Origin: Hygrophila difformis
Taxonomy: Eukaryota; Streptophyta; Magnoliopsida; Lamiales; Acanthaceae
Reading direction: 5' to 3'
Assembly (NCBI GenBank): GCA_030278955.1
Contig: JAOANR010000002.1
Location: forward strand, 16,293,672-16,357,671
DNA: 64,000 nt
This document shows, one piece after another, positions 10,260-21,944 of this stretch (positions are counted from its first letter, which is position 1; each line of letters starts with the position of its first letter). Position numbers and translations under genes: made by a program. A model generated the notes under the pieces. The model was not told where the DNA came from, made no database searches, and was given only the letters and a program-made list of their open reading frames with translations.

Positions 10260-11409
10260 CGCTGCAATTACATTATTTTAAAAAATAACTATTAAAATGA
10301 TAAAATACAACCAACATAAACAACAAAAGAAAAATCAATGTTGGATAGAATCAAAACGTAAAGTTTATAACCTCACTAATAACGAAGTCACCAAGTGGAA
10401 TCACTAACAATTCGTTCACTGCAAAAAAATGCAAACAAATAATAAAAGATGCAGAATATAGCATTATAAAATAAGCAACGAACGAATATATGAAAACAAA
10501 GAAAAATGACAAAAATAGTGAAAGGTAGAAGAATATGAAATGAATACCTAGAGGTGTGTAGCTTGAAACATGAAAAACAAACCAAAAATAAGATCATATA
10601 TATAGGCGAAAACAAAGAAAGATATGAAAAGAAGAATAGCAAAAGACAGTAATAGTGAATGCAAGACATTAAATACATTGAAAATTGAAAAAAATTAAAT
10701 TAATGAAGGAAAAAATTTTGGAAATATTTATATAATAATTTGCAATGGCATTTTGGTTATTTTTTTTATGTGTGTGAGAGAATGAAAAAATTGTTGAATT
10801 GTGAGAGGGAGGAGGGGTTGGAGGGAAAGTGTGTGAGTGTAGGACTTTATTGTTTTTATATATTACATGATATGCCCGGACCAATCAGAAAAGAATGTCC
10901 TGTTACGCATTAATTTATAGGTTTTTAATTTAAAGATAATTAATGACTCCTTTTTATCATAATAAATAAGGGATGATATGTCCATGTTTGGATATTGTGT
11001 TGAGTATTTAATAGTGTTTTGATGTACAAAAATATTCAGCACATACAAAATATTCATTCTGCAATTCAGCACCTGCTTTAGCTTTCAGACCAAATATATG
11101 TCCCACTACAATATATGTAGTATATATCAATAATACATCCTTATCACAAAGTAAGAAAAGTGTTAGTACGTACATTACTTTGACAACCTAACCATGTACT
11201 TTTCATTGAGATGATCTACAGCTGTTAGCACATCTGAATAACGACGACAGACACTTAATTCTGCTAGATTTATTTGTATTATATTCATTTAAATAGTGCA
11301 GAGTCTGTAATCTTAGTAAGAGTTTTTAGCGATTTCATTTTTATTCATTCATAGAGATTACAGAGAGAGAGTCTTGTAATGTTCTTCAAGATTTCATAGA
11401 GATATTATT
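10260..11409. other. Intergenic region upstream of member B
   Basis: AT-rich with purine-rich runs. It should contain the promoter of the minus-strand gene. Around 11222-11409 the TGTTAGCAC start and the CAGAGAGAGAG/CTTGTAAT text faintly resemble a worn copia LTR, but no second copy is present. Nothing else can be supported. Confidence 0.4.
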
Positions 11410-12167
11410 TGTAACACCCCGATTTTTGGTCACCCAGGTCGGGATGTCACTGCGACACGTCCCTAGTAAGACACGGTTTCTCCGGCTTACTAAAGAGATG
11501 CAAGGCTAGGTATTTCAGTATTTAAAAGCATTGAAAATATTTGCAAACAGCCCATACAATATAATTTCGAAACTAATAATATCATAGCGCAGCGGAAATA
11601 GTATTTAAGTATAATATTGCAGCGGAAATGTAATTACGACCAACATGATCAAAACACGGGTTAAACAGGCCCGTTTATTCTAATGTCTAATGTAAGAATT
11701 TAAATAATAAAGTTTGCAAAAATATGGTTCCCCATGCATGAACGTGCTTATGATCATTCCACATACTCTGTAAGGAAAAAGTGAAATAGAATGGTTTGGT
11801 CAGCACAACTTGCTGAGTAAGTTAACACATGCATGATCGTAGGGTTTAAAAGCCATTAATTTAATCTTTACATAAAAGCATAATAATATTCATAAATAAT
11901 TTAAATGAAGCCATAATTAATTTAAATAAAGCATTTAATAATTTAAAGAACAATCAATTGAAATATTTAACTATCCCCATTACTCCCAAGATTTAGTATT
12001 TCAAGTATTTCATGATTGCATCGCAATCTCGTCAAGTATTTCACGATTGCATCGCAATCTCGTCAATTTAGCCGGAAACCGGCGGCCGCAGCCGTATCTG
12101 CCATACCCAGTACCACTCCGGAGCCTCGAGAAACCCATAAGGATATTCACGAGAGTGTAGGCCATAT
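11410..12167 (-). repeat. Element 1 3' LTR, distal part
   Basis: Starts TGTAACACCCCGATTTTTGG and is interrupted at CATAT (12163-12167) by element 2. Contains a duplicated hairpin GATTGC-ATC-GCAATC at about 12013-12061, and a GCCGG...CCGGC palindrome beside it. Confidence 0.85.
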
Positions 12168-14762
12168 TGTAACACCCCGGTTTTTGGTCACCCAGGTCGG
12201 GATGTCACCGCCACATCTCCCTAGTAAGACACGGTTTCTCCGAGCTTACTAAAGAGATGCAAGGCTAGGTATTGCAGTATTTAAAAACATTTAAATCATT
12301 CAAATAGCCCATACAATATAATTGGAAAATAATAATAGCATAGCGCAGCGGAAATATTTAGTTTAGTACAGTATCGCAGCGGAAAATATAGAAAGGGCCG
12401 ACATGGCCAAAACACGGGTTAAACAGGCCCGTTCATAATATAGTCTAAGTGCGAAATTTAAAAGCAAAATAACAATCCCCAAAATCCCATGCATGGTTCG
12501 TGCTCACACATGCTCATTCCACATATTCTGTAAGGAAAGGGATAAAAATGGTTTTGGTCAGCAAAATTGCTGAGTAAGCTAACACATGCATGATCGTAGG
12601 GTTTTAAAGCCATAAATTAAATAATTTAACAAAGCATGATAATAACATAATATTTAGTTTCATCTAATCCATATCCAATAGCATAATTTATCTCAGGCTC
12701 TATTTAATAACACATATCACATGGTTCAAGACAATAGCCATAATTTAAATAAAGAATTTAAATAATTTAATTGGACAACAACATAATTTAATCTAATTTA
12801 ATTTAGTTTAGAATCCCCATTACATTCCCGATTTTGTATTTCAAGGTTTCACGATAAAATCGCGATGTCAACAAGTTTAGCCGGTAGCCCGGCGGCCGCA
12901 ACCGTATCAGCCATACCCAGTACCACTCCGGAGCCTCGGGAAACCCATACGGATATTCACGAGAGTGTAGGCTCTAAGTTTCGCCGTTTAGGCAATCCAT
13001 ATCTCAAATTTAGCGCGCGGGGTCACCATCGTCCATTACGGCACGAAGTGAATCGATAGGGGGCACCCTGCAGAGCACTCACCCCTAATTTTAATTTATC
13101 AAGTTTGTAAGGGGATTTAGTTTTTAAAATCTGCCTTCCATTGTATTAATTTAGAAATAATATCTCAATTCGTTTCAACCCTAAAGGTTAATTCCATGTT
13201 TCAACAAGATTTCAAGATTTCGTTTCGGTAAATCACAGTTTACTCCAAAATTCGTCTAAAATCAGATTTAATTCCAAAAATTCCAAAATTTCATATCTGA
13301 CTCGAAAACATCAAGATCTACAACTTTCGTGTTTTATCTTTTTCAATCCGAGATACCTAAGTAGGTCAAAATTACAAATTTTCGCATAAGAAGAATTCTG
13401 TCCGAGTTTAATATGTCACAGTTTAAAGATTTCAAATTCTATCATATCAATTCGACTCCAAATTTAATGAAATTTGACAGGGATCATCTTAAGACATTTA
13501 TCTACAACATTCATGTTCGGCCAAAGATCTAAAACAGCCTAGATCCTATGTCGAAACGTGATCAAGGTCATTCCTAAGTTCTGTCCAAGATTTCGAGATC
13601 TAGATTCAAACAGTTCGGTTTCAACGGATTTTCACATACCAAATCAACTCCAAAAATTCTCAAATTCTTACAGTAGCTAGGTCTAAGTCTTAGGAACGTT
13701 TTTCGTGTTTTAAGTTTTTCCGTTTGAGTTCGTTTTAAGGGTCGGAAAAATTCAACAAATCTGTGGCGCCGGTAGAAAGTAATAGTTGACAGAATTTCGG
13801 TTTCATGTTAATCTTTTAGTTTTGAATGTTTTAATTCATCCCAAAACCATGTAAGAGTTAACTTACAGTGTCTATGAACGTCGGGGATGTCTAGTTCAGA
13901 GGCGTGGCTTCCAGATCACCGTTTCTCCTCTCCGTTCGTCGGGTTCTACGATCTAGATTCGATACGGGGTGTAGAAAGAGAAGAACCGAAGTTAGAATCC
14001 GTTTTCGGATTGAAACGTGAAAAGATTTATCGGACTAGAGCTTACCACAACGTTTGGAGACCTTGGATTTTCGTCCAAAGCTGCTGCCTCCGTTTGGTGC
14101 TTTCCGTCGACTCCGAATTTAGGGTTTCGAACGTATAGAAGATTGTAGGGTTTTGTAAACTTGTTTGGGGCTCCCAAGGGGCTTATTTATAGAATTCTCA
14201 ATCCCTAGGGCGTCCACAACCGACCTAAAGGTCTTGAGTCGAGAGATGTTCAACCGAAAGTCGAAAAATCCGCGTTCGGGCGAGAGATTCACGCAACAAC
14301 CAAATCTGTCAAGTGGCGCGGTCGTGGCGCGCTGAAGCCCCTTCACCGCGCGGCCACCGCGCCGACTTCGCCTGGACTTCGGTCCGGGCGGGTCGTGCGA
14401 TCCGTCGTGCTTTTCCGCCTCTCTTTCGGGTTTCTATCCCTCTATGCTCCCGAATTCCGATTTCCGGGGTATATTCGGGTTCCTACTTTCTCTCTAATTT
14501 TATTCTCAGTCTAATTGGATGTTTTGGACTCGAATACTCGAGTTCATTAGTGTCGGGTTTTGGTGTACCATTTATCCAACCTTTTATTTAATTAAATTCC
14601 TTTAATTCCTTTTTAAGTAAAAATCTCATTTCTCATTTCCTTATCTTTATCTACTTCTTTTATTTGCTGGATTTATTTATTTATTTATAGTATTTATTTT
14701 ATTTATTATTTATTTATTTAATTATTATTTTATTTTATGTTGGAAAATTCTCGGGTATTACA
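12168..14762 (-). repeat. Element 2 3' LTR
   Basis: On the plus strand reads TGTAACACCCCGG to GGGTATTACA (2595 bp). It has a CpG-dense block at about 14310-14400 with GCGCGGCCACCGCGC, next to the promoter side. Confidence 0.9.
14183..14192 (-). promoter_or_regulatory. TATA box in element 2 3' LTR
   Basis: Minus-strand CTATAAATAA; the same site occurs in the 5' LTR at 21365-21374 and in the element 1 LTR near 23153-23161. AAACCCTA-type telo-boxes lie just downstream in the transcribed direction (plus-strand AGGGTTT at about 14120 and 14148). Confidence 0.5.
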
Positions 14763-14968
14763 GTCTACCCTCCTTAAGAATCAACTTCGTCCTCGAAGTT
14801 GTGTTTCGGCTTTTCTTGTCTCGTGCTAAGGTCTTGTGTTTGTTTTATTATGTTGTGACTGAACTTAGAATTAAAACTTCTAAGCTGCCTACGTACCCGG
14901 TAAAGGGATCAAGCCATAACGTAGTTCAAAAGTTTACAAAAATGCACGAAAAATTAGGGGGTATGACA
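14763..14968 (-). other. Former U3 end, now outside the LTR, flanked by two polypurine tracts
   Basis: Between pol and the current 3' LTR lies about 205 bp with TAAGCTGCCTACGTACCC and GGGATCAAG. In element 5 the matching text (53865-53905 and 60819-60860) is inside the LTR. The outer tract CTTAAGGGGGAGAGGA (minus strand, 14984-14969) is followed by TGTCATACC, which matches the element 5 LTR start. The current LTR uses an inner tract AAGGAGGGTAGAC (14763-14775). The equivalent stretch in element 1 is 23723-23921. Confidence 0.65.
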
Positions 14969-14991
14969 TCCTCTCCCCCTTAAGATTGCAG

Positions 14992-16776
14992 TTATGTCCC
15001 CATAACTGTGTCGGAATCGGTTTGGAACAATGTCGGGTATCGTTCCCTCATATCGGATTCTACTTCCCAAGTTGCCGTCTCACTTTCGTGATTTGACCAA
15101 AGAACCTTGATCATTTTGATGGTTTTGTTCCTCGTTACTCGTTCCTTAGTATCGAGAATACGCACTGGGACTTCTTCGTAAGTCAAATCTTCATCGAGCT
15201 CAATTATCTCCGGTTGAAGTACATGTGTCGGGTCCGGCACATACTTCTTTAGTTGCGAGACATGGAAGACATACTTCTCTAAATTGTAGTCTTTAATAAG
15301 TTCCAACCACCTTCGCTGTCTCAAATTCAACTCCTTCTGAGTGAATATATATTTCAAGCTCTTGTGGTCGGTGAACATTCGACACTTCCGCCCATAAAGA
15401 TAAAGTCTCCATATCTTTAGAGCGAAAACGACCGCTGCCAACTCCAGGTCATGTGTCGGATAATTTTCCTCGTGAGGTTTTAATTGGCGTGATGCATAGG
15501 CTACGACTCTCGAGTCTTGCATCAAGACACAACCTAAACCTTCCTTCGAAGCATCGCTATATACTTCGAAGTCATCATTCTCTGATGGTAATGTTAATAC
15601 GGGTGTGGTTGTGAGTCGTTTCTTCAGCTCTTGAAACGATGTCTCACATGCTTCGGTCCACTCGTATTTTGCTCCTTTCTTCAGTAGCTGGGTCAAAGGA
15701 CGTGCAATCCTTGAAAAGTCCTTCACAAATCGTCTATAATATCCGGCTAATCCAAGGAAACTCCTTATTTCCGTTGGACTCTTCGGAGTTGCCCATTCAG
15801 TTACGGAAGAGACTTTTGTCGGATCCACTGATACTCCATCAGCGGATACTATGTGTCCGAGAAATGCCACTTCTTTCAGCCAGAAGTCACATTTCGACAG
15901 CTTGCCGTATAGCTGATTTCTTCGCAAGATTTCTAACACTTGATGTAAGTGTTTTGCATGCTCTTCCTCGCTCTTTGAGTAGATCAGGATGTCGTCGATG
16001 AACACTACGACGCACTGATCTAACAATTCTCGGAACACGTTGTTCATGAGATTCATGAACATGGCCAGAGCATTTGTTAACCCGAAGGATAACACTGTGA
16101 ACTCGTAATGGCCATATCGCGTTCGAAATGCCGTCTTCGGAATGTCCTTCTCGGCGATCCTCAATTGATGATACCCAGATCGCAAATCGATCTTCGAGAA
16201 TACTGAAGCTCCCTTCAGTTGATCAAACAGATCCTCTATTCTCGGTAGGGGGTATTTATTCTTAATGGTCACTTGGTTTAGTCCTCGGTAATCTATGCAA
16301 AGACGTAGTCCTCCGTCTTTCTTCTTGACAAACAAAACCGGTGCTCCCCAAGGGGACGTACTCGGTCTTATGTAACCTTTTCCCAATAGCTCCTCGAGTT
16401 GTTCCTTTAACTCCTTCATTTCCAGTGGTGCCATCCGGTACGGAGCTTTTGAGACAGGCTCTGTCCCCGGAATGAGATCTATCGTGAATTTAAGATCTCT
16501 CTCAGGTGGCATGCCCGGAACGTCTTCAGGGAACACGTCCGGGTATTCTCTTACCACTGGTATGCTATCAACCTTGTTCTCTTCCGCCTCAAGGTTGTGC
16601 ACATGGCACGCGTATAGTTCATACCCCTTACGCATCAAGTTACTTAGTTTAAGTGCACTAACGATTTTGTTACTTTTCTTAGGGGGCTGAGAGTAAAAGA
16701 TAACTCTCTTTCCCCTACTTTTTGACAAGGTGATCTTTTGCTTTTGGCATTCGATCACCGCTTTATACTGGGATAG
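14992..16776 (-). pseudogene. Element 2 pol: RT and RNase H fused to chromodomain, integrase missing
   Basis: One long minus-strand frame (588 codons from 16758, open back to the stop at 16779). In order: end of protease/linker, reverse transcriptase with [11 protein letters not shown] and catalytic [11 protein letters not shown], RNase H with YSDAS, LELAAV and TDHKSL, then at about plus 15275-15290 an abrupt jump from the RNase H tether (KDYNL) to [15 protein letters not shown], followed by the chromodomain ([14 protein letters not shown]) and the C-terminus. Comparison with element 1 shows that the tether and all of the integrase HHCC and DDE core are gone, about 400 residues, yet the junction is in frame. 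The RT palm has a degenerate [10 protein letters not shown] in place of the usual NAPA. It cannot integrate on its own. Earlier readers may mistake it for a complete pol. Confidence 0.85.
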
Positions 16777-18371
16777 CTAATCCATCCCCAGTATGATGTC
16801 AAAGTCTCTTAAGTTAAATTCTACCAAGTTCGCGAAGAATTCTACGTTCTTTATCACTATAGGAATTCCGTTATATCGTTTAGAGCAAGACACTACTTCT
16901 CCAGAAGGCAATTGAATTCCTAAGCTAATTCTCTCGCACTTAGGTAGATCTAACTCAGGCACTATCCTTGATGCTATAATTGAGCAGCTAGCTCCAGAAT
17001 CAAATAGAATTCTAAGGGGCGTATTCAGCACATAGAATGTACCTGCCATCACTTCTCCTTGCGCAGGCACGTCCGCTTGGTTTACCACGTTCAACCTCCC
17101 CATAGGGCGTCCCTGATTGCCTTGTTGATTCGCATTCGGCTGCTGATTTTGTTGCTGGTTTTGATTCTGAGGGGGCGGAGGTCGTTGGTTCTGGTTCTGG
17201 TTTTGCGGCCTATTTTGAGGGGGTCTGTAACCTTGGTTATTCCCGTTTCGCCCGTTTTGGTTTTGAGGCTGTTCTTGCCCCGCGACCAAATCGTCCCTCT
17301 TCGTTATGTTCTCGAGCCTAGTTCGGCAATCCCGTCGAACGTGACCCATTCGACCGCATCGGTAACAGGTGCCTTGTTGCGGGCATCCCCTTGCCAGGTG
17401 TGGTCGTCCACATCGCGGGCAAGGCGGTACCGGATCTTCTTGGTTGAACCTCCTCCCAGTGTTGGTTTGTTGGGGCCTATTCGACCCTCTGCGCTGCTCG
17501 TTCCTCCCAGTGTTGTTCTCGTTTCTTGAGTCTCGGCTCCTCTTGTCTTGAGGACCCCTACTGGACTCCCCACTCACCCTTCTTTTCAGCTGCTGCACGC
17601 GTGCTACCGCTACGGCGCGATCATATACGGCTTGCAAATCGGGGTAGTGTACCCCCGCGATCACCTCGCGCACAGACAGGTTCAGTCCCATCTCGAACTT
17701 TTGTGCCTTTTTCGCATCAGTAGGCACCAGCCTTGGTGCAAACCTCACCAGCTCCTTGAAGCGGGTGTAGTATTCCTGCACCGTTTGGCTTCCTTGCTTC
17801 AACGACAGGAATTCTTTGTACATGGCAGCTTTAGTACTCAAGGGATAGAATCGATCCCTGAGTAGTTCCATCATCTCCATCCACGAGTAAGGCTCGTCAT
17901 CCTCAGTCAGTTTGGCTTGCGTTGCTTGCCACCAGTCGTCAGCTTCGCCTCCCAAGTAGTATGAAGCGACATGTACCCTCTCTCCTTCCGGACATTTGAC
18001 CGCTCCCAGCAGCTTGTCAAAAGTCCGGATCCATTCCTCCAGTTTAGCTGGATCCTCCTCACCAGCATAGTGGGGCGGCTGGTAGGGATTCACCATCGCC
18101 AGGTAGTTAGGGCGAGCTTGGGGCGGAGGTACCGCCGCAGCTTGACCCTGGTTGACTTGCGCGTTTCCGAGCGCAATCAACACTTCCTCTATCGTCCTAA
18201 GACGATCGCCCACATTGTTCGGTGCGGGGGCGTCCTGCGCACCTTGGGGTTGTTCCTCATCAGGTTGAATTGGTTCAGTGACGTTTGGTGGTGTGGTGTT
18301 TCAGTAGGTGTTTCAGTGGTGGTTTGGGGAGCGGGTTGGGTTCTGCCTCTTCCTCTTCCTCTGGGTGCCAT
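16777..18371 (-). pseudogene. Element 2 gag and protease, frameshifted and with a nonsense codon
   Basis: The start is most likely the ATG at 18371 (MAPRGRGRGR, an Arg/Gly-rich N-terminus). A frameshift near 18290 separates it from the main 478-codon frame (18213-16777). That frame has the capsid-type retrotransposon gag core (W-x-x-x-F near the start and FYPLSTKAAMYKEFLSLKQG), two zinc knuckles (CPRCGRPHLARGC, then the canonical CYRCGRMGHVRRDC), a Gln/Asn/Pro-rich linker, and the aspartic protease with active site FDSGAS. It ends at TAG (plus cta 16777-16779) exactly where relatives have the Trp of LGMDW, so one G-to-A change splits gag-pro from pol. Confidence 0.85.
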
Positions 18372-18634
18372 TCTAGTACAAATACGATAGATTAGGGCTG
18401 GTGAATTTAGCATATAGTCTAAGCAATTTCTATGAATGTATATGTGTGTAGTAATTTAGCACGTGGTGCTTTGTTCGGATTAAGAAGCATACGACGCCTC
18501 GGGGGTTTTATTTTAAAGTTTCCCTTTCGATTTTGAAAAAAATAAATAAACCGGCCATTTTATTTCCTCAAAAGAAATTTTAGTACAAGAGTAGAAATAT
18601 TTTTCTAGCAAAACAATGTCTAACAATAGAATCT

Positions 18635-18970
18635 CTAGTGCCTCATGACGTCTCCCGGTGGGGTAGCAGGATCTTCCTCCGGATCTTCCTCCTCCGAACT
18701 CGGCGGTAGTAGGTCGTCAAAGATAGTGTTTAAGTCTTGCCCGTGGGCATCGATGTATTCCTTTAGTATTAAGTTTTGTGTAGTGAGGGTTTGGACTTGG
18801 CGTTCGAGTTGGGTTATGCGGTGATGATCTGCCTCTCTCAAGTTGCCCATGTGATGTAAATTGGCCTCCAACTGAGCCATACGGTACTTCATTTGCTCTA
18901 GGGTTTGGTGGGAATCGAGATGTACACTCATCATCCTGACCATCAACTGCATCATGTCCTGACTAGCCAT
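18635..18970 (-). CDS. Small coiled-coil leader ORF of element 2 (111 aa)
   Basis: Uninterrupted ORF between the primer site and gag. It starts MASQDMMQLMVRMM, has a heptad-like middle with NLREADHHRITQL, and ends in an acidic tail (SSEEEDPEEDP). A homologous ORF sits at the same place in element 5 (57399-57776), which argues that it is a real conserved protein, even though gag-pol of both elements has decayed. Function unknown; a coiled coil suggests self-association or a partner protein. I know of no standard chromovirus gene at this position. Confidence 0.6.
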   Translation of the reverse strand: MASQDMMQLMVRMMSVHLDSHQTLEQMKYRMAQLEANLHHMGNLREADHHRITQLERQVQTLTTQNLILKEYIDAHGQDLNTIFDDLLPPSSEEEDPEEDPATPPGDVMRH

Positions 18971-19334
18971 CTAGCGCAAGCAAGAGATCCAAGTTAATAT
19001 TCGCCAAGATTCTAAGTTCAATTCGCCAGGATTCTAGGTTCGAGTTTCCAAGATTCTAAGTTCAAGTTTCGCCAAGATGCTAAGTTCAAGTTTCGCCAAG
19101 ATTCTAAGTTCAAGTTTCCAAGATTCTAAGTTCATAGCAGAGATGCAACATGCATATGCAAATGATATTCCCCCCCAATAATAATTTAATGCACCATATA
19201 TATATATTTTTCCCATGGGTTTTAAAAAAAAAATTTCCATGGAAATAATAATTTAAAATTTAAAATAATAGTCAAAATATTATTAGTAGTTTAAAAATAA
19301 TAATAGTTTAAAAATAATAGTTTAAAAATAGCCG
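18971..19334. other. Untranslated leader of element 2
   Basis: Contains four to five imperfect direct repeats of AAGATTCTAAGTTCAAGTTT at about 18985-19130 and an AT-rich stretch of TTTAAAAATAATAG repeats at 19240-19330. No coding seen. The gap 18414-18634 between leader ORF and gag is similarly empty. Confidence 0.55.
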
Positions 19335-19347
19335 GGCTCTGATACCA
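19335..19347 (-). other. Element 2 primer-binding site, initiator methionine tRNA
   Basis: Minus-strand TGGTATCAGAGCC three bases inside the 5' LTR end; fixes the element's orientation as minus. Confidence 0.85.
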
Positions 19348-19350
19348 ACT

Positions 19351-21944
19351 TGTAACACCCCGGTTTTTGGTCACCCAGGTCGGGATGTCACCGCCACATC
19401 TCCCTAGTAAGACACGGTTTCTCCGAGCTTACTAAAGAGATGCAAGGCTAGGTATTGCAGTATTTAAAAACATTTAAATCATTCAAATAGCCCATACAAT
19501 ATAATTGGAAAATAATAATAGCATAGCGCAGCGGAAATATTTAGTTTAGTACAGTATCGCAGCGGAAAAATAGAAAGGGCCGACATGGCCAAAACACGGG
19601 TTAAACAGGCCCGTTCATAATATAGTCTAAGTGCGAAATTTAAAAGCAAAATAACAATCCCCCAAAATCCCATGCATGGTTCGTGCTCACACATGCTCAT
19701 TCCACATATTCTGTAAGGAAAGGGATAAAAAAGGTTTTGGTCAGCAAAATTGCTGAGTAAGCTAACACATGCATGATCGTAGGGTTTTAAAGCTATAAAT
19801 TAAATAATTTAACAAAGCATGATAATAACATAATATTTAGTTTCATCTAATCCATATCCAATAGCATAATTTATCTCAGGCTCTATTTAATAACACATAT
19901 CACATGGTTCAAGACAATAGCCATAATTTAAATAAAGAATTTAAATAATTTAATTGGACAACAACATAATTTAATCTAATTTAATTTAGTTTAGAATCCC
20001 CATTACATTCCGATTTTGTATTTCAAGGTTTCACGATAAAATCGCGATGTCAACAAGTTTAGCCGGTAGCCCGGCGGCCGCAACCGTATCAGCCATACCC
20101 AGTACCACTCCGGAGCCTCGGGAAACCCATACGGATATTCACGAGAGTGTAGGCTCTAAGTTTCGCCGTTTAGGCAATCCATATCTCAAATTTAGCGCGC
20201 GGGGTCACCATCGTCCATTACGGCACGAAGTGAATCGTTAGGGGGCACCCTGCAGAGCACTCACCCCTAATTTTAATTTATCAAGTTTGTAAGGGGATTT
20301 AGTTTTTAAAATCTGCATTCCATTGTATTAATTTAGAAATAATATCTCAATTCGTTTCAACCCTAAATGTTAATTCCATGTTTCAACAAGATTTCAAGAT
20401 TTCGTTTCGGTAAATCACAGTTTACTCCAAAATTCGTCTAAAATCAGATTAAATTCCAAAAATTCCAAAATTTCATATCTGACTCGAAAACATCAAGATC
20501 TACAACTTTCGTGTTTTAACTGTTTCAATCCGAGATACCTAAGTAGGTCAAAATTACCAATTTTCGCATAAGAAGAATTCTGTCCGAGTTTAATATGTCA
20601 CAGTTTAAAAATTTCAAATTCTATCATATCAATTCGACTCCAAATTTAATGAAATTTGACAGGGATCATCTTAAGACATTTATCTACAACTTTCATGTTC
20701 GGCCAAAGATCTAAAACAGCCTAGATCCTATGTCAAAACGTAATCAAGATCATTCCTAAGTTCTGTCCAAGATTTCGAGATCTAGATTCAAACAGTTCGG
20801 TTTCAACGGGTTTTCACATAACAAATCAACTCCAAAAATTCCCAAATTTTTACAGTAGCTAGGTCTAAGTCTTAGGAACGTTTTTCGTGTTTTATGTTTT
20901 TCCGTTTGAGTTCGTTTTAAGGGTCGGAAAAATTCAACAAATCTGTGGCGCCGGTAGAAAGTAATAGTTGACAGAATTTCGGTTTCATGTTAATCTTTTA
21001 GTTTTGAATGTTTTAATTCATCCCAAAACCATGTAAGAGTTAACTTACAGTGTCTATGAACGTCGGGGATGTCTAGTTTGGAGGCGTGGCTTCCAGATCA
21101 CCGTTTCTCCTCTCCGTTCGTCGGGTTCTACGATCTAGATTCGATACGGGGTGTAGAAAGAGAAGAACCGAAGTTAGAATCCGTTTTTGGATTGAAACGT
21201 GAAAAGATTTATCGGACTAGAGCTTACCACAACGTTTGGAGACCTTGGATTTTCGTCCAAAGCTGCTGCCTCCGTTTGGTGCTTTCCGTCGACTCCGAAT
21301 TTAGGGTTTCGAACGTATAGAAGATTGTAGGGTTTTGTAAACTTGTTTGGGGCTCCCAAGGGGCTTATTTATAGAATTCTCAATCCCTAGGGCGTCCACA
21401 ACCGACCTAAAGGTCTTGAGTCGAGAGATGTTCAACCGAAAGTCGAAAAATCCGCGTTCGGGCGAGAGATTCACGCAACAACCAAATCTGTCAAGTGGCG
21501 CGGTCGTGGCGCGCTGAAGCCCCTTCACCGCGCGGCCACCGCGCCGACTTCCCCTGGACTTCGGTCCGGGCGGATCGTGCGATCCGTCGTGCTTTTCCGC
21601 CTCTCTTTCGGGTTTCTATCCCTCTATGCTCCCGAATTCCGATTTCCGGGGTATATTCGGGTTCCTACTTTCTCTCTAATTTTATTCTCAGTCTAATTGG
21701 ATGTTTTGGACTCGAATACTCGAGTTCATTAGTGTCGGGTTTTGGTGTACCATTTATCCAACCTTTTATTTAATTAAATTCCTTTAATTCCTTTTTAAGT
21801 AAAAATCTCATTTCTCATTTCCTTATCTTTATTTACTTCTTTTATTTGCTGGATTTATTTATTTATTTATAGTATTTATTTTATTTATTATTTATTTATT
21901 TAATTATTGTTTTATTTTATGTTGGAAAATTCTCGGGTATTACA
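19351..21944 (-). repeat. Element 2 5' LTR
   Basis: Near-identical copy of 12168-14762; ends GGGTATTACA and is followed by the duplicated target CATAT. TATA box at 21365-21374 (minus strand). Confidence 0.9.

Larger units (their letters stand above)
12168..21944 (-). mobile_element. Element 2: Tekay-like chromovirus with integrase deleted
   Basis: Complete at both ends: LTRs 12168-14762 and 19351-21944, TSD CATAT at 12163-12167 and 21945-21949. In its own orientation the order is 5' LTR, Met primer site, small leader ORF, gag with protease, RT and RNase H, chromodomain, 3' LTR. The integrase is deleted and gag-pol has a frameshift and a nonsense codon. LTRs differ by roughly 1% by eye. Confidence 0.9.

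Noticed and set aside
10388..10678. Minus-strand 96-codon hydrophobic ORF
   Set aside because: Low-complexity Phe/Leu/Ile product from AT-rich spacer, no family resemblance, overlaps a likely leader of the neighbouring gene.
11222..11409. Possible worn copia LTR fragment
   Set aside because: Suggestive TGTTAG start and GAGAGAGAG text, but no partner LTR, primer site or duplication in view.
15639..17865. Several plus-strand ORFs across the element 2 gag-pol
   Set aside because: They lie antisense to well-supported gag-pol and show no domain of their own.
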